Source: Trichopria drosophilae
Taxonomy: Eukaryota > Arthropoda > Insecta > Hymenoptera > Diapriidae
Assembly (NCBI GenBank): GCA_030407085.1
Contig: CM059587.1
Location: forward strand, 82,721,001-82,785,000
DNA: 64,000 bases
Direction of reading: 5' to 3'
Within the stretch, counting starts at the first letter, position 1. Each line of letters starts with the position of its first letter. A program made the translations under genes and the position numbers. The notes below the pieces were generated by a model, which did no database searches, was not told the origin of the DNA, and saw nothing but the letters and a program-made list of their open reading frames with translations. Positions 1 through 10,567 of the stretch are shown in pieces.

Positions 1-860
1 GTCAACCAGCGTACGTGTATTTCATATACCTTGATAAATGCAGTAATATAAGAAACGCGTAGTTAAAAAAGGCATAACGTAGAGTGGAAGATTTATATCA
101 CTACGTTCAAAATATATTTTATATACAGCATACAAGAATACGTGATCTTACTATCTTCAGTTGATACGACTGACAATAAAATATATTTAAAATATAGATG
201 TATTATTGCCTTGAAATGTACTAACTTCGTATTATACTGGTTACAATTTCTTCACAGTGCGGAATACACGTCGTTGTATAATCTGTGATCGTACCCAGAA
301 CAATCTCTATTCGTATCACACGCAGATTGTCTCTGATACAATAATTAGTGCTGTGCCTATGGGAATCATAAAATATCATACCCGGTACAATATTTCTAGT
401 ACCCATTACAATCCATTTCTCTCTGTGCAAGATAGTTACTTTATAGTTACTCTATTTCAGTGATTTTTTATCTTTTAAGCACACGTACAGTTTCTGCTGT
501 ATCTCAATATGCATAAATGATTTTTTAACATGTTTTAGTATCTTCTATCTACATCGATCAATTTATCCTCATAATGGGAAACAAAACCTTTTTTTGATCA
601 TTCTTTTTCGGTCTCTTGAGTTATCCCTAATTTAGTCCCAAAAGAACAAATGGTGTGCTATTTATCAAAAATGTTATTGTTACTCCTGCTTGATGTATTT
701 TCTAAGCCTCATATACTTACATGATTAATTTTGTCCACTTATATACTGACATACTTTGGCATAAATAAATGAATATAGCTGGGCCCGGAGGTTGAAACAT
801 ACTTTGGATGCACATCATGGTTCTCTCTAAACTTGAATTAATAAAAACGACTTACATACA
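1..860. other. AT-rich non-genic stretch
   Basis: No supportable gene. The stretch 221-463 is open on both strands for about 68 codons. On the plus strand it follows an acceptor-like sequence (TTCTTCACAG, ending at 257) and contains a Cys-x2-Cys pair, but no family is recognisable and either strand could be chance. Confidence 0.5.
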
Positions 861-1022
861 GCGAAAAGTGGATTACCATAAATTAGTAAGTTTTTTACTG
901 GCAAATAGTACGAAAATACTAATTCATTAGTAAAATTCTACTAATCTACAAGTAGATATTTACTTTTTAATTTACTAGTTTGTAGAATTAGTTATAAATT
1001 AGTAGGTTATACTCACTTTTCG
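861..1022. repeat. Small palindromic MITE-like element
   Basis: The ends GCGAAAAGTG (861) and CACTTTTCGT (about 1014-1023) are near-perfect inverted repeats. The interior is made of copies of a TAGTAA/TTACTA-type motif, first in one orientation and then in the other, so the whole 160 bp can fold on itself. There is no coding capacity. I could not define a target-site duplication. It is probably a non-autonomous DNA transposon or fold-back element. Confidence 0.6.
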
Positions 1023-2366
1023 TTTTCTTATTCGTAGTTTTAAGTAGTTCAGATTTACAAAATAATACAAAAATTATATTCCTGATCTTGAAATATTTTA
1101 TTTGAAATGCCTGCCTTTACTCAACTTAGATCTGATTATATTTTATAACGTATATTGTTTATAACAAAAATGTTGAAAATCATTTAAAAAAATATAATTT
1201 TTTCTTTGCGGTTGCATATTAGTATTTGCAGTCAATGGCAATGGGTGAGTTTGAAGCAATATAAAGACTGGAAACCTGGCCAAATTACAGGATGTATCAC
1301 ACAAATTTTGTTTAGTAGGGTTGATACCTTTAAATTAATATTACGTTAATTTAAATTATAATACTTTTTTTGCAACTTTCTTTTTCGTTTCGTAGGGAAA
1401 TTCTAAAAAAACAGCATATATGAATTAAAAACGTTCCATGATGTAATAGTTTTTAAAATTGGATTATATTTGTTAACATGAATATAAAATACGATATTTG
1501 GACATGCTTGAAATAACGAGTTCATTCTTAACTTGGAGAAACTAAATCAATATTTATTGGCTCAGCTCCAGTCATTCGTAGTATTTGATCCCGCCGATGG
1601 AGTTTGACGGTATCGTTATTGCCTACGTCACTAAGGTGAGTAATCTTAGACTTAAAATAGATTCAGTACTCTTATGGAGTGAGAAAAATAAATATTTGCC
1701 AAAAGAAATGCAACATTCTATGATTAAAATAGAAATAGAATAAATTTAAGACCTTGTAATGGGCAAACCGTCATTGATATATGAAAGCTCATTTTTTTCA
1801 ACAAGTTTCCTCCCAAAGTCGTACAATGTAACAAATTTTAATTTTTATTGCAATATTAACAATTATATTCATAAAAAATGTAGGTCATTTGATTATTTCA
1901 TAGACTGACTTTGGTTATATATAGAGACGCAATTCCGAATGTCTCTTAAATCAGTGTGACCATGTATGAGCAGAATCATACAGGTTGTTTTCAAATTACG
2001 TTGTATACATATTTTTCCATTGTTAATTTCTGGAATTTTACACAAAAAGCAATTAGGCCTTTCCTCTCTCATGGAAAAAATAATTGCTGTTGGAAGTTGT
2101 GATAATTTTCGTAAAAGATTTAATATTTATATTTAAAATCTAAAAGTAGAATGTTTTTTGGATATTAAAACTTTTCTGAATTAGCTGACGCAAGATACAA
2201 ATTTTATTTTTAAACATATATAATATCATCTACAATGCAGATTTTCTGTTTTGAAGGAAAACATTAAGCGCAAGAAATAACTTAGACAGACATTTGTATA
2301 TGAATGATACTAAACCCCCCTTCCACCACTTGTTTTTGAATGCTGATGAAATATGATGTTTTCCCG
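1023..2366. other. AT-rich stretch with one weak exon candidate
   Basis: Mostly structureless AT-rich DNA. The only GC-richer island is 1528-1630, listed separately as a possible terminal exon on the minus strand. Confidence 0.5.
1528..1630 (-). CDS. Possible terminal exon, unknown protein
   Basis: On the minus strand a CTTAG acceptor-like sequence is followed by about 33 open codons ending in TAA. The encoded stretch includes LHRRDQILRMTGAEP. The composition is richer in G and C than the surroundings and looks coding. The island is short, so chance is a real alternative. The plus strand also has a GTGAGT donor-like site at about 1636, but its frames are interrupted. I recognise no family. 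Confidence 0.17.
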
Positions 2367-2629
2367 GTATATGAGTCCCGGTATATTTGCGTCTCGCTAT
2401 ATTTACGTCCCAGCATATTTGCCCAGTTCGTCTGGTTATATTTGTCTGTCGCCGCTCGCTTTTTCCCCCACCTTGCGCACTGTAGCCCCAGGAAGGATCT
2501 GCTGTGACGTCACGAACGCTACGCGACTGCGGAGAGTGGGAGAAGCGGCACTCCCCTTCTTTTGACAAATATAAGGAGACGGGAGGGCAAGGCGAGGAAC
2601 CGAGGGGCAAATATACCGGGACTCTACTA
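2367..2629 (+). mobile_element. TA-flanked MITE, pogo/Tc1-like, copy A
   Basis: GC-rich 260-bp island in AT-rich DNA. The inner terminal repeats GAGTCCCGGTATATTTGC (2373-2390) and its complement (2607-2624) match perfectly over 18 bp. The right end continues as CTACTA followed by TA; the left end is more decayed. The whole unit recurs in inverted orientation at 62832-63093. There is no transposase. TA flanks and CAGTAGAG-type ends resemble pogo/Tigger-like non-autonomous elements; this family assignment is inference. The short reading frames across it are incidental. Confidence 0.75.
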
Positions 2630-3397
2630 TATCAGAAAAACTTGCGACGAAACGTGAGCGCATACGGGTATGAGTAAAGTTATAATAAATAAATATATGT
2701 CTACCTAATCCCTCATATATATTATATTTATCTCATGTATGTGTACGAGTGTTAAATAAATAAGGTTTATAAAAAATCTTTAATTTTACCTCCACCATTT
2801 CAAGGAGCATCCTTGAAAATAGTCCACAAAGATTTTTGACAATGTTTTGTCCACATTTTCGCCATGTTTTACGACACAGTTACACCAGCAGACAGTGCGA
2901 TTTGGATAATGATAGATTATTATTACGTTGAGTTTATTTAATTCCGATGTTAGCTTTATTTTTCTGATGGTGTTTAACAGGCACTTATTGCAGAAACCGC
3001 GATGATCAATTAGATATTTCTGTTAAAGACTGGATAAATTGTATCATAGAGTATTATTTTTATTCGGAACTATTGGTAATTTTACATAGTAAATTTTTAT
3101 ATTAAATAATTTTAAGGCTACAGTAAATAAATCGTAATATTGCTTCTGTCCAATATTTTCATTGTATAAATTGAAATGTATTTATTTTCCTCGAATTTAA
3201 GGGACAATATTCCGATTTAACCGCCGATTTAATCACCAACAATTTCAATATGTCGCTCGACACGCGGGATCTTTTATTGTACTTTTCACGCCTACAATAT
3301 ATTAATAAAGCACATTTTCAGTTTTTTCAAATAAACTGCATCGAAGTAATCAAAAAATTCTGCTTTATTCATTACGGCTGAAATGTAACCGCTAAAC
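2630..3397. other. AT-rich stretch, no feature seen
   Basis: No open frame, RNA gene or repeat that I can support. Confidence 0.5.
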
Positions 3398-3915
3398 GGG
3401 TGCGAGTCTAAAAGCCGACAAATCAAAACGCCGACAGGTCGAAAAACCGACTGTCAAAACAGCGACATTCAAAAAGCCGACAGAGAAAAAACCGACAATT
3501 CAAAATGCCGAGGGTAGTCCAATTTTCATAATTCCGAGGGTGCGGGTCGAAAAACCGACAATCAAAAAGCGAACAGGTCAAAAAAACCGACAATCGTAAA
3601 GCCGACACTTACAAATTAAGCACATCAACAAGCGGACAGTCATTTTTTGAAGTGCCGGTTTTTTGACTATCGGCTTTTCGATTGCCGGTTTTGTGACTGC
3701 CTGTTTTTTGACTTGTCGGCTTTTTGATTGGTCGGTTTTTCGACCCGCACCCAATTCCGACAGTGAAAAATCCGACAGTCCAAAAACCGACATGCAAAAA
3801 GCTAACGCGTCAAAAAGTCAACAATCGATATGCCGACAGTAAAAAACTGACACTTTAAAAATTGACTACCCTATTGTCGAAGTTGTCTATTTTTTTATGT
3901 GTCGGCTTTTTTGCA
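3398..3915. repeat. CCGACA-motif fold-back element, outer copy
   Basis: The block begins with GGGTGCGAGTC and consists of many degenerate copies of an 18-20 bp unit (AAAAA-GCCGACA-NTC type) in forward orientation. The mirrored unit (TGTCGGCTTTTT) appears at the far right (about 3896-3914). A younger, intact relative is inserted inside it at 3538-3752. The right end has no clear GCACCC terminus and is probably truncated. Reading frames on the minus strand here are rich in F, R and C because of the repeats and are not genes. Confidence 0.65.
3538..3752. mobile_element. Intact GGGTGC MITE with 8-bp TSD
   Basis: A 215-bp unit whose ends are perfect 22-bp inverted repeats starting GGGTGCGGGTCGAAAAACCG. 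It is flanked by AATTCCGA at 3530-3537 and again at 3753-3760, an exact 8-bp target-site duplication. The interior is the CCGACA motif array mirrored around the centre. It has no coding capacity. An 8-bp duplication fits hAT, Merlin or P-type transposases acting in trans; the sequence does not show which. The target is an older copy of the same family, so this is a self-nested insertion. Confidence 0.85.
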
Positions 3916-4129
3916 ATCATTTTTCTAATTGTTAAATTTCTAGTAGGATAGTTTCTAGTTAATATTAGTGCTTTAAAGTTAATGTTGAAATTAAATAGTA
4001 ATTATTTAAAACTTTCTAGTTCTATTAGGAACTGAATACTAGCAGTTGTAAATAGTTTCTTTCTTTAATGGTTTTCAACTTTACAAAGAAATACAGCTAC
4101 ATTCATCCCACTGTAAATAATTGAAACTC

Positions 4130-4345
4130 GTTAAGGGCGAGAATTCACTCATAATAAAGTGAAAATTGAGCCACTCTATTGAAAGAGTGAAAGCTCACTC
4201 TAAACGAATGAAAACTCTCTCTGCATGGAGTGAAAGCTCACTCTGTCTGGAGAGAAAATTGACTATTACAGACTAAGAATTCACTCTTTTACTAGAGTGG
4301 CACTTTTCACTCCATAAAGAGTGAATTTTTACTCTCCGAATAGAG
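4130..4345. repeat. GAGTGAAAA motif palindromic array
   Basis: About ten copies of a short unit in which ACTC and GAGTGAAAA alternate, so most units are small palindromes (for example TTGAAAGAGTGAAAGCTCAC). The stretch can fold extensively. It has the same design as the CCGACA elements but an unrelated motif. There are no clear termini or target duplication. It could be a fold-back transposon or a small satellite. Confidence 0.55.
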
Positions 4346-7300
4346 AGTATGTAAAAGTTTGTTATACTTGACTAAATTCCTAAAAAGTTTTACAGTTTCG
4401 GCTCAATTTTTAAGGGCTCTTAAAAAATATTTACTGATAAACAGAACTATAGAAAGTGTATTAGAAACTTTACAGTTAGATTTATTATGATATTAAAAAC
4501 ATGAATTGGTTTAACTGCATTAAAAATAATAAAGAAATGGTTTTCTTGGTTTTATGAACAGTTCATATTTCACATTTTTAATAAAATCAAACAACAAAAG
4601 AAAGATAACTGATTAAGTAAACTGTATATCTAGAATTCCATGAAAAATGTGCGTGGTGGAGTTTATATCGAACAAACTGAAAGACCGTTAAAACCAGAAT
4701 ATATGGCACAAGAGATCCATTATTTAAGGAAGCAATAACAGGTTCAACCGATCACGTGCACCCCATAATTTATGCTTTCGTCTTACAGTTAATACAAATT
4801 GTACTAAAGAAGAGTAAATATAACAAAATACTGATTTTGAAATCGATTCATATTTTTGTAAATAAGAATAACATAATTATTGATAAATCGATATTTTTTT
4901 GCTTTTGTTTAGCTTATTGGTATGATGGTAATATAACCCAGCACTGCAGGGTGCAAAATCGAGTTCTATTCCCAGAGTGTTAAAAAATATAGTATTAAAT
5001 AGTATTAAAACATGGAAAAGCAGAAAAAGATATTTTTCGTTACAGTATGAGTAAATTGCGATTTTACGCATTTTTGTCTTTTTTCAACTGTACTTTACAC
5101 ACACTTATATAAGAAAAAACATTGTTCCACCTATGAGTAAATAGTAGTTTTCAATACAGTCGGTAAAAGTTTTTTTTTCTACGAATATGGGGGTTGCGAG
5201 CCGAGTTGAAAGCATAGTATGCACTCGCATTAGTACAAAAAACATTCACCCTCATGCGTGAAACTATATTTTTTGATGCAAGTGTGCGTAAAGTGCATTT
5301 AAAAAATGTTTTAAAATACTCTAGATGTGTTATTATGATTACTAGTGTAAGCTAAATGAAACATTAGAAAAAAAATTTTTTTTTTTTAGAAAAAAAATAA
5401 CTTATACACAACGCAAACGGGCGATCCCCATCAGGCGAATATTCGCGAGATGCTGATTATTGTCTTCTATGTTAATAGCAAGGTACAATTTTTCCAAGAA
5501 CCGCGGGAAATGAAAAGAATAACAACCGTGATACACGTAAACAACATACGTTAAGGATTGTAAACAGTTCGCTGCATTTGATATGCGTCCTTATTACATA
5601 CAAATTTTGAATAACTTTATTTTTTAATTATTTGGTAGGATTTTTGAACAAATGTGTGAGCAGTTTTAATCCGTTTAATTGTATCCACTTTGTACAGAGT
5701 TTTGTAAAAAAATATTTTATGATTTATGTCTAGTTATTTCCCAGTTTAGAAAATAAGGAGGTCCTCCTGCACATAGATCGGGAGCAAAATAGCGCATTCT
5801 CTCCCTAGGGAGCAAACACCTATTTTGCTCCTTAGTTGGACAATGTAATATGTTATGTTTTTTTAAATTTTATGCACATGTAATTGAATATTAGCAATAG
5901 CACATTAAAAATCATTTACATGCACTTGAAATTCACGCTTTTAAACTGTATTGAAATTTAATGAACATGTGTAGTAAATTTAATTTGGTAATGCATGTAA
6001 CATAACGCACAATTACTCTAACAATAAGACTTATGTTCCTGCGCATTAAGATATATTTTAGTTACAAACTAAATAGTTTAGAGCTTTTGTTAGCCTGTTG
6101 CTTATCACTTTTTCCATTAATTTACACATTGTACATGTATATATGTCTAAAATTGTTTGCTCTACTCTTATCTTTGCCAGATTTAGGGGTCGGGATTAGA
6201 GAATCAAAAAAATAATAGAATATGAATTATCATTTATGTATTTAATAGTAGATATTCATAAGATATTCAATTCATATGAATGGTGTTTCAGTTTAAACTG
6301 AACATGTCTGGCATTGTAGTAAGATAAACTGACTACATTTTCTCTTCTTTGTGTGGTCGTTAATCTCCAGTTACACTAGATCACATCTAAGTACGTGTTG
6401 TCGCCGCAAGGCACAACCACCACCATTTACTTGTTAGGTTATCTGATGCACCTGCAACGTTTCCTAATGTCGCATTAGCGTTGCCAAAGACATCAGAATA
6501 TCTTTTTACCATGTTTTACAAAGTATATGAGGTTTCTTCAACCGTAGATTAAAATATGTAATTATGTCGGTGTGTCGATCTTTTTGAAAAAATAAAAAAA
6601 CACATTTCTTGAATAAAAATTGTATTTTTTACGTATCGGCCTCTTGTTGGCCATCTTCAGGACTCCACTTTCAATCAATTTTCGATTTTGGAACATGAAA
6701 GACATAATGAAGGGATTGAACTCTCGACCTTTCAATTTCTCTTCAGATCGACCAGCCACAGAAAGGTCTCGGGTTCAACCTTTAGTTCATTGAATCTCTG
6801 GAGGAGTTTTCATATTAAAAAAAATCGGAAAATGGATAGTCATAAAAATCCTTTCCGTCTGTACAACAAATTGTTTCAGCAACTCAGTAAAATTTCTGAA
6901 TTGTACATGTACAAATTTTTTACTTTAGGAATACTACTGCTAAAAAAAATGATTACAATTTACTGGTAAACATTACTTTCAATCAATTTGTTTCATACTA
7001 AATTTGTTTATTTTGAAAAGTGTATTCTTGGAGATGGGGACTGTTCTTCTAGAAGTACTTCATTTTTATTCTTTTTTAACGAAAGAAGAAATTAATGTAT
7101 AGCAGAGAACAACATTGAGCAACTGGTGATCCATTGGATTGAATTCAAAGGCAGTTAAATATGAGTCGCAAGGAATTCAGTTTAATGTTTGTATGCGTTC
7201 AATCCAACAGTTTTATTGTGTAACCAGAAACTTCCATATCATGACCCTATGACGACAATGGCATCATCGATTTTTAGAATTTCTTAGAAACCTTGAAGTA

Positions 7301-8150
7301 ATACAGATTCTAAGGTTCCAAGTAAGCTCGAAGTCTGAATAGTTTTAATAGTTAAAACTTTAGGTTTTCTATTGTCGTTTTGGCATCGACTTTGCCTATT
7401 TATCTTAACACTCGAAATTCTTACAATTGGACTCTTTTCCTAGGATTACAGGATACGATTAGTGACTCCCACGTGCCTATGCAACGGTATATTCGTTCGC
7501 GAGCTTTACCTCGGGGAAATCTTTGTGACCGAGTTATCGGATCGATATATTGCGACTTTCATTTTCTAGTTAAGGAAAATGCCTTCATCAAGATGTTACA
7601 AATCTGTGACGTTTTTGAAATAGGACGCTATAAATATATAGGTGGTCTGATGTTTACGACAAATGCGAGGTTTTACATAATATGATCCAGAATGATTTTT
7701 TATTGTCTTCAATATTCGTAAAGATAACAAATATCTCTTTTTTAACTTTAATAAAAGAAGATAATGAAATTCATATTTTTACATAATTGATTTCTTCTGT
7801 AAACATATTTAGCTCTTTTTGATATGATAGTTAAATTGAGTTCGAAAATATGCCTTCATAAAGAATTTTGTTGCATCTTAAATTCGAAATAAGCCATTTA
7901 AACATTTCTAAAGTCGAGGATAAGTCCAAGCATTGTCAGATTTTGAGGACCTATCAGAAAAAAAAATGTTGAAGTTAAATGAAAATACCGCTAAATCAGA
8001 GAAGATTTATTTCAGTTGATTTAATACATTTGAATAATTTTTCAAATAAATTTCAATAATTTTAATCAGTGAAAATATCTTGACGTTTTCCTGATGGTCT
8101 TCATTTTAGAAGCATCATAAATTGTTGAAGTAATATTGAATATAAAATTA
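4346..8150. other. AT-rich non-genic stretch
   Basis: No convincing gene. Noted in it: a GC-richer island at 5401-5575 with an open minus-strand frame of about 56 codons lacking a clear start; the hairpin at 5780-5831; a segment at 6525-6595 that recurs, partly inverted, at 39752-39850; and a 101-codon plus frame at 7380-7685 without recognisable domains. Confidence 0.45.
5780..5831. repeat. Perfect 12-bp hairpin
   Basis: GGAGCAAAATAG (5780-5791) and CTATTTTGCTCC (5820-5831) are perfect inverted repeats separated by 28 bases. It could be the remnant of a small MITE. No flanking duplication was seen. Confidence 0.5.
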
Positions 8151-8457
8151 GTGTGCGGGTCGAATAACCGACAAATCAAAAAGCCCACAGGTCAAAAAAC
8201 CGACAGGAAAAAAACCGACAATTGAAAAGCCGGGTGTAAAAAAAAAGGACAATTGAAAAGCCGGGTGTAAAAAAACCGATAATTAAAGAGCCGGCTGTCA
8301 AAAAACTGACAATTGAAACGCCGACAGTAAAAAAACCGACAGTTCAAAAAATGACTATCCTGCTGACGATGTGTCAATTTTGTTATGTGTCGGCTTTATG
8401 ACTGCAGGTTTTTTTACCTGTCAGTTTTTTTATTTGTCGGGTTTTCGACGTGCACCC
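8151..8457. mobile_element. CCGACA-motif fold-back MITE
   Basis: Starts GTGTGCGGGTCG and ends CGACGTGCACCC, the family termini seen at 3538-3752. The interior has forward AAAAAACCGACAATT-type units followed by mirrored TGTCGG units. The flanking octamers are TAAAATTA (8143-8150) and TAGCATTA (8458-8465), matching at 6 of 8 positions, consistent with a decayed 8-bp duplication. The 61-codon minus frame across it is repeat-derived. Confidence 0.75.
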
Positions 8458-9280
8458 TAGCATTAAAATAAGAATAAAAATGTTTACTTCTTACTTTTAG
8501 GAGCATAAATATGATAAAGAAAATGTGTATTCATGAAATTATTTATTATGGATTAGATGCAATTCTTATTTGAATTATTTCTGCGGTTTCGTGTTTCGTG
8601 CGAAGAAGAAGAATGATGAATTATATCCTAGAAAAAATGGCCAATTTTACGATTTTTATTTTGTTATTCTTTTATTTAAGAAAAGACGATTAATGAAAAA
8701 ATTCGATATAACTGGAATTGAAACCGGGATATTTCGATTTTTAGTTAAATGTTGGAAAATCTAAATTATGATAGATTAAAATTATATTATAAATTATTAT
8801 TATAAATTAAAATCTTAGATCGTTCATTAAAACGCATTGTTAATATCATATTGATATTTTAAAAAAAATTATTTGTGGTCCGTAAGAAATTCATTTATTT
8901 TATAGCTAGACTAGATTTGATTAGGACCGGAAGCCAACCGACGAGCAATCCAAAAGAGTGGGCAAACTTGGCGCCTTAAACATAACATTTTTAGATTCTT
9001 TTTTGAAAATTCCTGTACAGTAAAATATGATCCTCATAGCAAGAGCTACCGTGTGGAGTAACGTAGTCAGGATTTATTACTTGACAAAATCAAAAATAGA
9101 AATTCAAAACTGACGAAGGAAAACCAAACATCAGTATTTGACGAGAAACTTCCAGGTTTGATTTTTCCTGTTTATAAGCGACAAATCCTAACTATATTAC
9201 TTCACCCGGTAGATCTTCTGATCAGGAACCAATTTCTATAAAGAAATTACGTAAAAAAAGGTGTAAAAAGTTAATCCAGT
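8458..9280. other. AT-rich stretch, no feature seen
   Basis: Contains a 64-codon plus frame at 8570-8764 with low-complexity content. No gene is supported. Confidence 0.5.
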
Positions 9281-10567
9281 TCAAATCATGCAGGCCAACT
9301 AACTTCAAGTTGTAGAATTAGCTGTTCCTAAAATATGTTATTCTCCATGAAAAATAAAGGGACACGTAGTTTTTTATTATTTATAAAAACTTTGTTTAAG
9401 AAAGTTATCTGGATTTGAACTTTATAAGTTGACACTTTAAAAAAGCATAAAAAAACATTGTTTCGCCCGTAATTTTTTTTATAATTAATGTAATCAATTT
9501 ATGGGGGGGGGGGGGATTTTCGAAGGCCTTGTTTTCTTCAAAGTCCTGTTTAAAATTTAAAAAAAGCAGCAAAATTAACAAATCGAGGGATGATTTACTA
9601 AAAATAAACAAATTACATTTTCTCGGAAACCCCCATTTTTTCTCTCAAATTTTTACCATAAATTCTTACTAATATGACGAATAATTGCTATAAATTTGAC
9701 GCGGGCTAAACCACATTGTCATGCAGGAGAATTTTTTTCGATCATTTTTTTTCCAGATCGGAATTCTAGGCAATCCACCCAACAAGATGATAATATTTTT
9801 AAGCATTTTTGGGGTCACTGATTACGAATACGTGATAAGATTTCCGAAATTCAAAATGGCGGTTTCAATATGGCGTCCACCTAATGGAAAAATTGATTGT
9901 TTTGAAAAATAAAAAATGCCATAATTTTCTACGCAGAATTCTGTATAAAAAAATGCCCCCTGTGATTTTTTTGTTTATTGCATAGATTCCCAAGAAATCT
10001 ATGCAATATATTATTATTATCGAATTAAAAATATGTTTATTTAATTTCTTCTAAATCATGTTCAGCAGTTCGAGCCATATATCAAAAATTGTCTCCATTC
10101 ATTTTGTTCGATCTTCCAAATGTGACATTTTTTAATTCCTGGTATTCTTGGAACAGTCTTCCATTTTCGGGTTTTTGTTTTCCGGAAGTTTTGTAAATCC
10201 GCTGATGAGATCAAAAGATAGAGATAAAAATTTGAGAGCAAAAAACATGGGTGTTTTCAAGAAAATGTAATTTGTTTGTTTTTAGTAAATCACTTTGTTA
10301 ATTTTGTAGATTCTTAAAAATTTTACAAGGGATTTTGATGAAGACAAGGCCTCTGAAAATACAAAAAAATGATTACATTAATTAGAAAAAAATTACGGGC
10401 GCAACATTGTTGCTTTAGTGCTTTTTTAAAGTTTCACTTTTCAAAGTTCAAATCTTTTTTTTATGAAAAATAAGAAAATACGTGTCCCTTTATTTGTCAC
10501 GAAGAATCACATATTTTAGGGATAGCTAATTCTACAACTTGAAGTTAGTTGGCCTGCATGGATTGAA
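9281..10567. mobile_element. Fold-back element with ~330-bp arms
   Basis: The sequence from CATGCAGGCCAACTAAC (9287) to about 9650 is the inverted copy of about 10225-10560, which ends GTTAGTTGGCCTGCATG. The arms share many long blocks, including the reverse complement of CCCTTTATTT and the ACGGGC region. The loop (about 9650-10225) carries the module TTCAAAATGGCGG and the phrase GTCACTGATTACGAAT, which recur in other elements of this window. A run of 13 G at 9503-9515 lies in the left arm. There is no transposase; it is a non-autonomous DNA transposon. Confidence 0.75.

Noticed and set aside
3423..3797. Minus-strand frames rich in RFFDC or KKPAVTKPAI patterns
   Set aside because: Translations of the CCGACA repeat units, not proteins.
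3398..3915. CRISPR-like array of short repeats
   Set aside because: Units are contiguous, degenerate and mirrored; there are no unique spacers, and the context is an animal genome.
9503..9515. Run of 13 G as a functional element
   Set aside because: A single homopolymer inside a fold-back arm; more likely slippage or sequencing uncertainty.
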